NCBI GenBank assembly: GCA_900472575.1
Contig: UCIV01000040.1
Span: 37,567 to 101,566 of the forward strand
Direction of reading: 5' to 3'
DNA from: Hyphomicrobiales bacterium
GTDB lineage: Bacteria; Pseudomonadota; Alphaproteobacteria; Rhizobiales; Rhizobiaceae
Length of the DNA: 64,000 bases
Part shown: in pieces, positions 56,601-62,488 of the stretch
Position numbering within the stretch: the stretch's first letter is position 1
Layout of the letters: each line of letters starts with the position of its first letter
Position numbers and translations under genes: made by a program
The notes under the pieces: generated by a model
Seen by the model: the letters and a program-made list of their open reading frames with translations, nothing else
Databases searched by the model: none
What the model was told of the DNA's origin: nothing

Positions 56601-57989
56601 GGCCGCAATCTGGGCGGTGTTCAATGCGTCAAACTGATCCGTAGACAAAGCGGCCACGGCGCTGGTGCTTAGCGATGCGACCTGAGCGGGCGCCAGCGAT
56701 GCCATGACTGCGGTCGAGAGGCCGGCCACAGCCTTGTTGCTGAGTGCCGCCATTTCATCGGTAGAGAAGGTTGCAATATCATCCGCACCGAGAGCCGAGA
56801 CCTGATCCGATGACAGGACCCTGATCTGGGTCGAAGTCAGTGCCTGAACCTGGCTGGTGGATAGTGCCGCAACCTGATCCGTCGTCAGACCGAGAATGGA
56901 CTTCGTGCCTAAGGCCGCAATCTGCGCTGTCGTCAGGCCTGCCATGTCACCCGTCGAAAAGGCAACGATCTGCGTTGCCTTGAACGCCGACATCTGCGCC
57001 GTCGTCAATGCTGCAATCTGTGTCGCCGACAGCGCATTGATCTGGTCAGTGCTCAGACTGGAAACGCTTCCGGTGCTGAGGGAGGCGATCTGCATCGTTG
57101 TGAGAGCACCGACCATCGCTGTGCTAAGCGCCGCAACCTGCAGCACTTTCAACGCGCCAATCTGAGCTGACGTCAAGGCCGCGACCTGAGCCGTAGACAG
57201 TGCCGAGATCTGCGTCGATGTCAGGCTTGCAATGAGCGCCGTGTTGGCGGCGGCGAGCTGCGCCGATGAGAGGGCAGAAATCTGGGCCGACGACAGGCCG
57301 GGAGCCGCGCCGTTGCTGAGTGCTGCGACGCTTTCGGTCGACAGCGCGGCGATATCGTTGGTTCCAAGAACCGCGACCTGCTGGGACTTGAGAGCCCCGA
57401 CCTGTGCAGTCGTCAAAGCCGCAACCTGTCCGGTAGACAAGGCCACGATCTGGTCGGTCGTCAGTCTGGAGATCGAGCCGGTGGAAAGCGCAGCGACCTG
57501 CGCCGTCGACAACGACGCCATGACTTTGGTGGTAAGGCCTCCGATCGCGGCCGGATTGATGGCTGCCATGTCTGCCGTCGAGAAGGTCGCGAGATCGGCC
57601 GGCGTCAAGGCCGCAAGCTGTGCGGACGTCAATGAACCGACTTGCGACGACGTCAGTGCTTCGGCCTGATCCGTGGACAGCGCCAGCAGCTGCGCCGTGG
57701 TGAGCGCTGCAACCTGTCCTGTGCTCAGGCTTTCGATAGCGACCTTGCTGAGCACGGCAAGCTGATCCATCGTCAGGCCGACGATCGCGTTTGTCGCGAT
57801 GGCGCTCAACTGACGGGAATCCATCGTTTCGATGTCTTCCGTGTCCATCGCCGAAATCTGTTCAGAAGATAGGGCCTTGATCTGGGCCGTGGACAGCGAC
57901 GCCACGTCCTCCGTCGTCCACGCCGCAACTGCCGCCGTCGAAAGCGACCTGATCTGGGTAACGCTGAGCGAGGAAATGGTCGTAGTCAT
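50670..57989 (-). CDS. Giant octapeptide-repeat protein, 2439 aa
   Basis: One unbroken frame starting MTTTISS with AAGGCTCC upstream. After 7 residues it consists of consecutive 8-residue units of the form L-[ST]-[ST]-x-[QDE]-[IVLM]-x-[AGS], such as LSTAQIAA, LTSAQVAA and LGTDDLAT. 7 + 304 x 8 equals the full length, and every stretch I split stayed in phase. I see no signal peptide, membrane segment, RTX or LPxTG motif and no Cys. Pro is rare, and one Trp occurs near the start. The final unit, IISLYLAA, is hydrophobic, which could suit a C-terminal type I secretion signal (speculative). The S-x-x-Q/E spacing resembles a helix N-cap box, so short stacked helices are possible; a beta-solenoid is the alternative. 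I recognise no named family. It sits between a GT41 gene and the flagellar operon, and might be a surface, matrix or flagellum-associated protein. Confidence 0.85.
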   Translation of the reverse strand: MTTTISSLSVTQIRSLSTAAVAAWTTEDVASLSTAQIKALSSEQISAMDTEDIETMDSRQLSAIATNAIVGLTMDQLAVLSKVAIESLSTGQVAALTTAQLLALSTDQAEALTSSQVGSLTSAQLAALTPADLATFSTADMAAINPAAIGGLTTKVMASLSTAQVAALSTGSISRLTTDQIVALSTGQVAALTTAQVGALKSQQVAVLGTNDIAALSTESVAALSNGAAPGLSSAQISALSSAQLAAANTALIASLTSTQISALSTAQVAALTSAQIGALKVLQVAALSTAMVGALTTMQIASLSTGSVSSLSTDQINALSATQIAALTTAQMSAFKATQIVAFSTGDMAGLTTAQIAALGTKSILGLTTDQVAALSTSQVQALTSTQIRVLSSDQVSALGADDIATFSTDEMAALSNKAVAGLSTAVMASLAPAQVASLSTSAVAALSTDQFDALNTAQIAALTNLQVAVLTSAQLAVLNSADFAAFSTANIAALTSRSISGLSTSVMASLSTAQVAALSAAAVGKLSSDQMEVLSVAQAEALTSAQVKVLTSAQLAMLTPQQLATFSTGDMAAISSAAISGLKADVIASLSTAQIAALTASSVGGLTTEQLDSLSLAQIKAMSTDQIGALRTSQIAAIGSEGVAALSTAQIAALSAAAVSRLTVAQVAALSSSQAEALTTAQVKALTSAQVAALDPEDLATFSTAEIAALTTGTIPGLSTATLQALSTAQIAALTTVAVAKMTTEQMAALSGIQLAALTTAQVGALSSSQLGAIDTESLLGLSAKSFAAITSAAMAGLSTDTVAALSTAQIAALSTSAVAAMSTAQVAVLSSGQASALTTTQVKALTSKQIGALPTETLVSLSSGQIASLNTAAFAALSTDQIASLTSLQLAALSTAQVAALTSLQVGALSSEAIAAFSAARLSVLNSGAVAALSTDVIAALSTAQVAALSTAGIASLTTDQIAALSTAQVDALSTLQIGVLKSSQLAALSTADLATFSTADIAAIGAKAIAGLSSSALASLTSDQLGALGVTAIANLTSDQIEALSSAQIDALSTKQVAALTSAQVAALSATAIGHFSSAQISALSTAGMKGLSEDHIAALTAAQISALSTLQMSTLSSMQIAAFGTDDIASLSTAQVAALSTAGITGLSTRQVAALSTAQVDALTATQIAVLSIDQIEVLDPADIATFSTKEIAAISSAAISGLSTSALASLSTAQIAALSASGITGLTTGQISALLSSQVSSLTTKQIASLSATQAAALGTDDIAAMSTAQVSSFSTAGISGLTTKQVAALSTAQAGALTSVQVAALSSAQVAVIGTENIKSFSTSDVAAIHTDAISSLTTAVIATLSTGQIASLTTSAIASLTTKQVAALSTGQIAALSSKQVGALTSQQIAALGADDLEALSSSALSAISSAAIGGLSTDTLASLSNEMIAGLGTSAIAGLTTRQIATLSTDQIGALTTRQMGALNSYQAAALSSDDLAALTTGQIAALSTAGISGLSSGQIEALTTAQTEALTATQVASMTSKQVAALGADDLALFATREIAALSSSAVAGLSSATLASLSNDLVAAFSTAAITSLSTSQMAAFSTTQLAAMTSSQVSALNSKQLEALGTSYIASLSTEEIAALSTAVIAGLSTAQIATLSTAQAEALTSSQIAVLNSNQIAALGSDDLALFTTREIASLSASAIAGLSTDVLASLTTDKIEALSFSNIAALSTAQVAALGSNQLEALTTAQIGHLSSRQIGALGAAGISVLSTGQIAAMATAGLAGLTSAQVNAMSTSQVEALTSTQVAVLTSAQVAALGTDDLAVFSTKELAVLGSSAIAGLSTIVLAALSTEQIASLSSAAIGQLTTSQVAALSTAQIDALTTAQFGALGSKQIAVLGTDAIAGLSTDQIAAFGTAGIAGLTAAQISALTTSQVEALTSTQIGALNSAQVAAFGTDDLEVFSTADIAALSSSGVAGLTTTVLAALSTEQIAHLSAAGIAGLNSSQITALTTVQAEALTTTQIAALNSRQISALGLDDLATFTTDEIAAISSMAISGLSTSTVAALTTEQIAALGTAAIAGLTTGQIAALSLNQLETLSTAQIGVLSSSQVAVLTTVEIAALTTAQIAALSASGIAGLTSGQASALTLDQISALSTTQIAALTSTAISGLTAEDLESFSTEKLAAISSTAIAGLSTSFIAALSTQELAALGTAGISGLTSAQVDALTAEHLDSLSTAQIAAFSSAGLSGLTTEDMAAFSTADLAAIGTAAIKGLSTAIIASLTTEQIGALSASQVGGLNYNQIVALSTAQVAELTTAQIGALNALQAAALGTDDIAVFTTGEIAALNTGAISGLTSSVISSLTTAQAQALTPTQVNSLTSSQLAALSNDGLATFSTEDIAAFNSAALPGLSTESIVAMSSAQRDTLIETHMAALSPAQVSAIISLYLAA
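50673..57968 (-). repeat. Coding tandem repeat: 304 units of 24 bp, super-repeat about 240 bp
   Basis: The octad units run from residue 8 to the last residue. Acidic marker units (LTPADLAT, LGTNDIAA, LGADDIAT, LNSADFAA, LTPQQLAT), often followed by FSTxxxAA, fall at units 16, 26, 50, 60, 70 and 87 in the part I numbered. This gives a mostly 10-unit (80-residue) period with occasional whole-unit gains or losses. DNA copies have diverged at synonymous sites, so it is an old array. Confidence 0.85.
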
Positions 57990-58358
57990 GTGTGGAGCCT
58001 TGACGCTGGATCAAATGCCTAAAACAAACCCGGGAATGGCTTCCGCGGTATGGCGAACAATGCGAGGAAACAAATTCTCGCCGCCCCCTCCTCCCTGGAA
58101 TGGCGAGCTGCAACCAGCTTTTCATGCTGGTCATATCAGAAGCTGTAGGGGGGCCGACTTGTGCGAAGCTGAAGCATTGCTACAGCCACAGAGAAATATG
58201 ATTGAGTATCCACTTTTCAGCGCAACGTGCCGGCACGATGCAGCCACAGCAAACCCGGTCCGAATTGCGAGCCTCACGGGCGCGATGCAGCGCCACAGAC
58301 AAGACGTTAAGATGACCGTCGAAAAAAGGAAGACAGATAAGGTGCAAGCCCGCAGGCT
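57990..58358. promoter_or_regulatory. Gap between the giant repeat gene and fliQ
   Basis: 369 bases with no gene I can support, including no trace of flhA, which normally follows fliQ in rhizobia. It must contain the promoter of the repeat gene. Features are the hairpin at 58077-58107 with an anti-Shine-Dalgarno-like loop, an ACCAGC/GCTGGT hairpin at 58113-58131, and AAGCC/GGCTT at the fliQ end. Confidence 0.5.
58077..58107 (+). ncRNA. Possible small-RNA hairpin with CCTCCTCCC loop
   Basis: CTCGCC and GGCGAG pair around a 19-nt loop containing CCCCCTCCTCCCT. Loops with CCUCCUCCC are a known feature of several rhizobial trans-acting small RNAs. No T-run terminator follows on the plus strand, so expression is uncertain; the same bases read in the 5' leader of the giant gene. 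Confidence 0.25.
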
Positions 58359-58625
58359 TCAAAAACCGCTCTGTACGCGTGAGAAAACCAGATCCGCAAA
58401 CAAGGCAATCTGTGCGCCCATAAAAGACGCCGAAAGGCCGATAACGACCATGACGGCAACGATCTTGGGCACGAAGGTGAGCGTCATTTCCTGCACCTGA
58501 GTCAAGGCCTGGATCAGGGCGATGGTCACGCCTACGATCATGCCTGCAAGAACAGCCGGTCCTGCAGCGACCAGGATCGTCCAGATGGCGTTGCGCATAA
58601 TGTCGAGCGCATCGGCCTCATTCAT
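58359..58625 (-). CDS. fliQ: Flagellar export apparatus protein FliQ
   Basis: 88 aa, the normal length, with two hydrophobic helices (IWTILVAAGPAVLAGMIVGV and PKIVAVMVVIGLSASFMG) and the family segment LIQALTQVQEMTLTFVPK between them. It is an inner-membrane component of the flagellar type III export gate with FliP and FliR. It follows flgD by 86 bp. In related rhizobia it is followed by flhA; here the next gene is the giant repeat protein. Confidence 0.95.
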   Translation of the reverse strand: MNEADALDIMRNAIWTILVAAGPAVLAGMIVGVTIALIQALTQVQEMTLTFVPKIVAVMVVIGLSASFMGAQIALFADLVFSRVQSGF

Positions 58626-58711
58626 GACATTCTACCCTTCATAGGCGCCTGGACGGCCGCACGGTCGTCGCAAATCGACCGTCCCAGCTCTAAGGGATTC
58701 GTGCGCTTAGT

Positions 58712-59161
58712 TTAAGCGGAAGTTTCGGTTGTCGTCGTGGTTTTCGCGGTGGAGATCGTTATGCCCTCTCCAATGCTGATTTCCTTGCCATCCGTCGTCT
58801 TGGCCGTGAGACCATCGGACGTCACTTCGACCGAGGCGACAACGCCTGTGGTCTTGCCATCTGCGCTGGTGATCGTCTTGCCGATATAGTTCGACGCGTT
58901 CGACAGGTTGGACTGGCTGATCAGGCTCTCCAGATTGGAGTTCGTCTTGATCGTCTGCTCAACCTGCGAGAATGTCGCAAGCTGCGAAACCTGTTCGGTC
59001 GCGTCCATGGGATCGGTCGGATCCTGGTTCTGCATCTGGGTGATCAGCAGCTTGAGAAAGCTGTTGTAATCCAGCGATGCCGCGGCCGAAGCGGTGGCCG
59101 AGGCAGATGTCGAGGTGGACGTCGTCGATGCTGTCGACGTTGCGGAAGTAACGGTCACCAT
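58712..59161 (-). CDS. flgD: Flagellar hook cap protein FlgD
   Basis: 149 aa, short as usual in rhizobia, where the C-terminal FlgD domains are absent. A Ser/Thr/Ala-rich start (STASTTSTSTSASATAS) is followed by the conserved core LDYNSFLKLLITQMQNQDPT and DPMDATEQVSQLATFSQVEQ, then a small strand-rich end (DGKTTGVVASVEVTSDGLTA). It caps the growing hook and is lost on completion. It overlaps flbT by 7 bp. Confidence 0.95.
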   Translation of the reverse strand: MVTVTSATSTASTTSTSTSASATASAAASLDYNSFLKLLITQMQNQDPTDPMDATEQVSQLATFSQVEQTIKTNSNLESLISQSNLSNASNYIGKTITSADGKTTGVVASVEVTSDGLTAKTTDGKEISIGEGITISTAKTTTTTETSA

Positions 59162-59601
59162 AGAGCAATTTCCTTTCGCAGTTCCATAACGGCTGCGGGC
59201 GTGATCTCGTTCTTGTTGAGAATGGCTTCCTCGACAGGATAAAGGGCACGGATGGCCTTCAGTGCGTCAAAGGGACGACCCGAGGATACCATGGTGTCGA
59301 TCCGCTTCAATTCAGCACGAACTTCCTCGTTCTGGAAGCAGGCCACCAGCATGGTAATCGACTTGCGGAAGAGCGCCATGGAGTGCTCTTTGCCTTCCGG
59401 GTTGATCAGCATCATCTGGGCGATGAAGTAAAGCTGCCGAAGTGGCGTCGTGGTCTGCTCGGGCTGAAGAACATGGTTTTCCAGCAAGAACGTCACGTCG
59501 TTGAGGAATTCGATCGAAACCTTCCGGTCCACCCGCAGGACGGCACCGTTGACGAAGATCTTTTCCCCGGATTTCAGCGAAAGGCGTAGCGTACTTTTCA
59601 T
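59155..59601 (-). CDS. flbT: Flagellin translational regulator FlbT
   Basis: 148 aa. The typical beginning LRLSLKSGEKIFVNGAVLRV, the segment FLLENHVLQPEQTTTPLRQL and the helical end identify FlbT. In Caulobacter, FlbT binds flagellin mRNA and represses or licenses translation; in rhizobia it modulates flagellin production together with FlaF. It overlaps flaF by 4 bp (ATGA) and flgD by 7 bp. Confidence 0.95.
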   Translation of the reverse strand: MKSTLRLSLKSGEKIFVNGAVLRVDRKVSIEFLNDVTFLLENHVLQPEQTTTPLRQLYFIAQMMLINPEGKEHSMALFRKSITMLVACFQNEEVRAELKRIDTMVSSGRPFDALKAIRALYPVEEAILNKNEITPAAVMELRKEIALW

Positions 59602-59945
59602 TTAAGTCCATCCCGAATGATGATGGTTATGTCGATGATACCCTGGTAGTTGGTAGACGTTCGTCGGCGAATGTTTTCCAACTCCTTCAGTATCCATATT
59701 GCGATCGATATTAGATTGGCTCTGACTTCCACACTAAGCTGATTGTCGGCGCTCCGCAGATCCTCGATCAACCTGATCCATACCCGTCTCGTGTAGTAGA
59801 CAGCTTCGATCGAATCCTTGTCGTATTTGGCGCTCTGCTTGGCCACTTCCAAAAGTTCGATCGATCTTGTCAGGATCTGGCGTTCTCGTTCGCGGGCGAC
59901 GGTGAGATCATCCTCCATGATCTCCGCGTATGAAAACTGAAACAT
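59598..59945 (-). CDS. flaF: Flagellin regulator FlaF
   Basis: 115 aa, helical, beginning MFQFSYAEIMEDDLTVARER with VYYTRRVWIRLIEDLRSADN in the middle. Matches FlaF by size, position and sequence. FlaF works opposite FlbT to permit flagellin synthesis and secretion. The 4-bp overlap with flbT indicates coupled translation. Confidence 0.93.
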   Translation of the reverse strand: MFQFSYAEIMEDDLTVARERERQILTRSIELLEVAKQSAKYDKDSIEAVYYTRRVWIRLIEDLRSADNQLSVEVRANLISIAIWILKELENIRRRTSTNYQGIIDITIIIRDGLK

Positions 59946-59993
59946 TCAATTACCCTTCATGGTAGAGCGGGCATCGGACATACATGCCGATGA

Positions 59994-61022
59994 CTAGAGA
60001 TAATCAGCGAGGCTCATGCCCAGGATTCGAGATGTGATCGAGTAAGAGGTTTCAACCTGGTTCAGCAGTGTCGACAACCGCACAGAGGCCTCCTCCGTAT
60101 CCACACCCACCAAGCCCGTCAGCTGCGTATCGATGATCTTGATCTGGTTGCTCATATAAGTGTTCGCTTTGTCGATACGCTCTTGCGACAAACCAAGTGC
60201 TGACTGCTGAGCAGTCACGCCGGAGATTGCGGTGCCGGCATATTGCGTTGCCTTCTGGCTAACCACGGACAAGGCTCCGCTTCCGAGGCCGGCGTTCGAT
60301 AGCTGCGACGCTACCACAGAAGCGAGGACAAGGTTCTTGAAACCTTCGGAATTGGCGCTGGTTGATGTCGCTACGGTTTCCGAAGAACTTATGCGCGTCG
60401 TCATTACGGTGTCAGACGCGTTGGTCCAGGACGCCCAGTTGAAAGATGTCTCATAATCGGACAGAAACTGAGTCATCTGGCCGGCGGTCACATCACCGGC
60501 CGAGGCGATACCGTTTGCCGTTCTGAAGTTGGTGAACGCCGTATTGAAGTCATCAGTCACGTCGGCGATGAATTCATCGTCGAAAGTCTGCACATCCGTC
60601 GATATGCCGGAAAAGAGGTATTCGCCGTTAACTGCAGTGTTCGCGTAGCTGACGAAATTCTCCAGCACCGACATTGCGCTGTCGGCGGAAACCTTGAGGC
60701 TGTTTACATCGGAATTGCCACTGAGCGCCGTCAAGGCATCCAGCAGTGTCTGCCCTGCATCCGAGATGTTGGTCAGCGCAAGCTGCGATCCTTCCATTCT
60801 CGTCTCGGCGAAGGAGTTCGCATCGATGACCGACTGAAGGCGGCTGCTTTCACGCGAATAATCCAGGCTTGTCGAGGTACGGGTTCCAAGTTCCAGCCCG
60901 ACATCGGAATAGGTACCGGTAACCGCCTCATCCTGCAGCTTTGTAATCTCCGTCATCGCAGTGGAGACGGTCGATTGCATAGACTGACTAATGGCGAGAG
61001 ATGAGATAGACGTTGTTTTCAT
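59994..61022 (-). CDS. flgL: Flagellar hook-filament junction protein FlgL
   Basis: 342 aa, flagellin-like. The N-terminal helix is SMQSTVSTAMTEITKLQDEA. Helical ends (RLQSVIDANSFAETRMEGSQ and QIKIIDTQLTGLVGVDTEEA) flank a variable Ser/Thr-rich middle, and the end is ILGMSLADYL. HAP3 assembles between FlgK and the filament. It starts 2 bp after the flgK stop. Confidence 0.93.
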   Translation of the reverse strand: MKTTSISSLAISQSMQSTVSTAMTEITKLQDEAVTGTYSDVGLELGTRTSTSLDYSRESSRLQSVIDANSFAETRMEGSQLALTNISDAGQTLLDALTALSGNSDVNSLKVSADSAMSVLENFVSYANTAVNGEYLFSGISTDVQTFDDEFIADVTDDFNTAFTNFRTANGIASAGDVTAGQMTQFLSDYETSFNWASWTNASDTVMTTRISSSETVATSTSANSEGFKNLVLASVVASQLSNAGLGSGALSVVSQKATQYAGTAISGVTAQQSALGLSQERIDKANTYMSNQIKIIDTQLTGLVGVDTEEASVRLSTLLNQVETSYSITSRILGMSLADYL

Positions 61023-61024
61023 AA

Positions 61025-62470
61025 CTAGCTAGCCGCCTGCATTAGTGAGCTGAGCATTTCGTCAATCGTCGAAAGCAGCTTCGTGGCTGCCTTGTAGGAC
61101 TGCTCGATGTCCAACAGGAGAATAAGCTCCTCGTCGAGGTTGACGCCTGTGGCATTGGCATAGGCTTCCTTCGCCCGCATCTGCATGGCAGAGGTGCTTT
61201 CTGCAGCCGAGCTGGCGTTGCTTCGATATTCCTGAACCCAGCCGACGGAATCGGTCGAATAAGCCAGAAGCGTGGCACGGGTTGTGGTTCCGGCATCGCC
61301 GTCGAAATCGACGGTCTCTTCGAAACCTGCAAGATACTTGTAAAGGAGATCCGAGAAGCCGGCAGCATTCTCAGTATTCTGGCTTACGCCGGAAATATTA
61401 CCGTCTCTCAGCTTAGTCGGATCGGCTTGCGCGTCACTATCGACCGTGATCAGGCCCGCCAGGCCGGAGACGATATCCGGGTTATTGAAATCGATAGTCG
61501 ATCCGTCCTTGGTGGTGAAGAGGCCGGCGATTTCATCACCTGCACCGTCCACCTCGGCAAAGACCGACATCGTAACGCGGGCAATCTCGTCCAACTGATC
61601 CTGATAGGTCGGGTAGACTTCGTCGCGCAACTGCAGCAGCGCCTGAAGCGAGCCGCTGGCGCTGGTACTACTGCCCTTGCCCGGAGCAAGCGAGACACCA
61701 TCGATATAGACGGCGTTGCCTGGCGGTCCGTCCGCAGACAAAACCGCACTGGCATCGAAGGTTACCTCGCGTGGCACCGTCTCGAACAGGGTGATGCCGC
61801 CGCTGGTATAAAGCACCATGTCGTTGCCATCACGGACGGTGCTCGTGACGCCGACGATCTCGGATATCTGCTTTACAAGGCCTTCGCGGGTGTCGAGTGC
61901 ATCGTTGGCATCCTCGCCCCTCGCAATCTTTTCCTTGACCTTGTCGTTGACCTTCTCGAAATCCTTCAAGAGCTGGTTCAACTTATCAACGGTCGTCGAA
62001 ATCTCCGAATCCGCCTGGACGCGAAGCCCCTGAACAGCTGATGTCTGCTGATTAAGGGAGTTGGCAAGATCGCCAGCCGCCGCTACTGCGGCCGCTGCCA
62101 ATGTTACGTCGCTCGGTGACGTAGCATAAGTATCAAGCGACTCGACAAGAGCCGCCAGATATTGCGAAGGCGTCGCCGAAGATTCGCTTCCGCCCATCGC
62201 CGCATCGAGCGATACGAGCCCTTTCAACAAAGCCTGCTGACCTGCATCGTCTGCAATCGCCGACAATGTCTGCTTCAGAAGGGCCGCGTCCTCGGTACGC
62301 TCCAGCTTGACCGTAGTCGCACCGGAATAGGGGTTCGTCGTCGTGACCGCAGTACGACGATTGTAATCCTCAGTGTTCGTATTGGACGTGTTGGTCGACA
62401 CCGTGGCCGTCTGGGTCGCGGTGTTGCTCAGGATCGATTTCGTCGTATTGATTGCGGATGCGATGGACAT
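61025..62470 (-). CDS. flgK: Flagellar hook-associated protein FlgK
   Basis: 481 aa. Begins MSIASAINTTKSILSNTATQ with the TSNTNTEDYNRRT segment typical of HAP1 and ends with LLDIEQSYKAATKLLSTIDE. The middle carries the loop region (AGLITVDSDAQADPTKLRDG). It joins hook to filament. It lies 18 bp after flgE and 2 bp before flgL. Confidence 0.94.
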   Translation of the reverse strand: MSIASAINTTKSILSNTATQTATVSTNTSNTNTEDYNRRTAVTTTNPYSGATTVKLERTEDAALLKQTLSAIADDAGQQALLKGLVSLDAAMGGSESSATPSQYLAALVESLDTYATSPSDVTLAAAAVAAAGDLANSLNQQTSAVQGLRVQADSEISTTVDKLNQLLKDFEKVNDKVKEKIARGEDANDALDTREGLVKQISEIVGVTSTVRDGNDMVLYTSGGITLFETVPREVTFDASAVLSADGPPGNAVYIDGVSLAPGKGSSTSASGSLQALLQLRDEVYPTYQDQLDEIARVTMSVFAEVDGAGDEIAGLFTTKDGSTIDFNNPDIVSGLAGLITVDSDAQADPTKLRDGNISGVSQNTENAAGFSDLLYKYLAGFEETVDFDGDAGTTTRATLLAYSTDSVGWVQEYRSNASSAAESTSAMQMRAKEAYANATGVNLDEELILLLDIEQSYKAATKLLSTIDEMLSSLMQAAS

Positions 62471-62488
62471 TCAGCTGGCTCCTACGCC

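Noticed and set aside
50700..57870. Long open frames on the plus strand opposite the giant repeat gene
   Set aside because: They mirror the octad codons (ser/ala/val-rich translations) and arise because the repeated minus-strand codons do not create stops on the other strand. None has a ribosome site or family match.
50670..57989. CRISPR array, TAL-effector repeats or RTX adhesin
   Set aside because: The 24-bp periodicity is coding and has no unique spacers. There is no 34-residue unit with variable diresidues, and no GGxGxDxxx nonapeptide.
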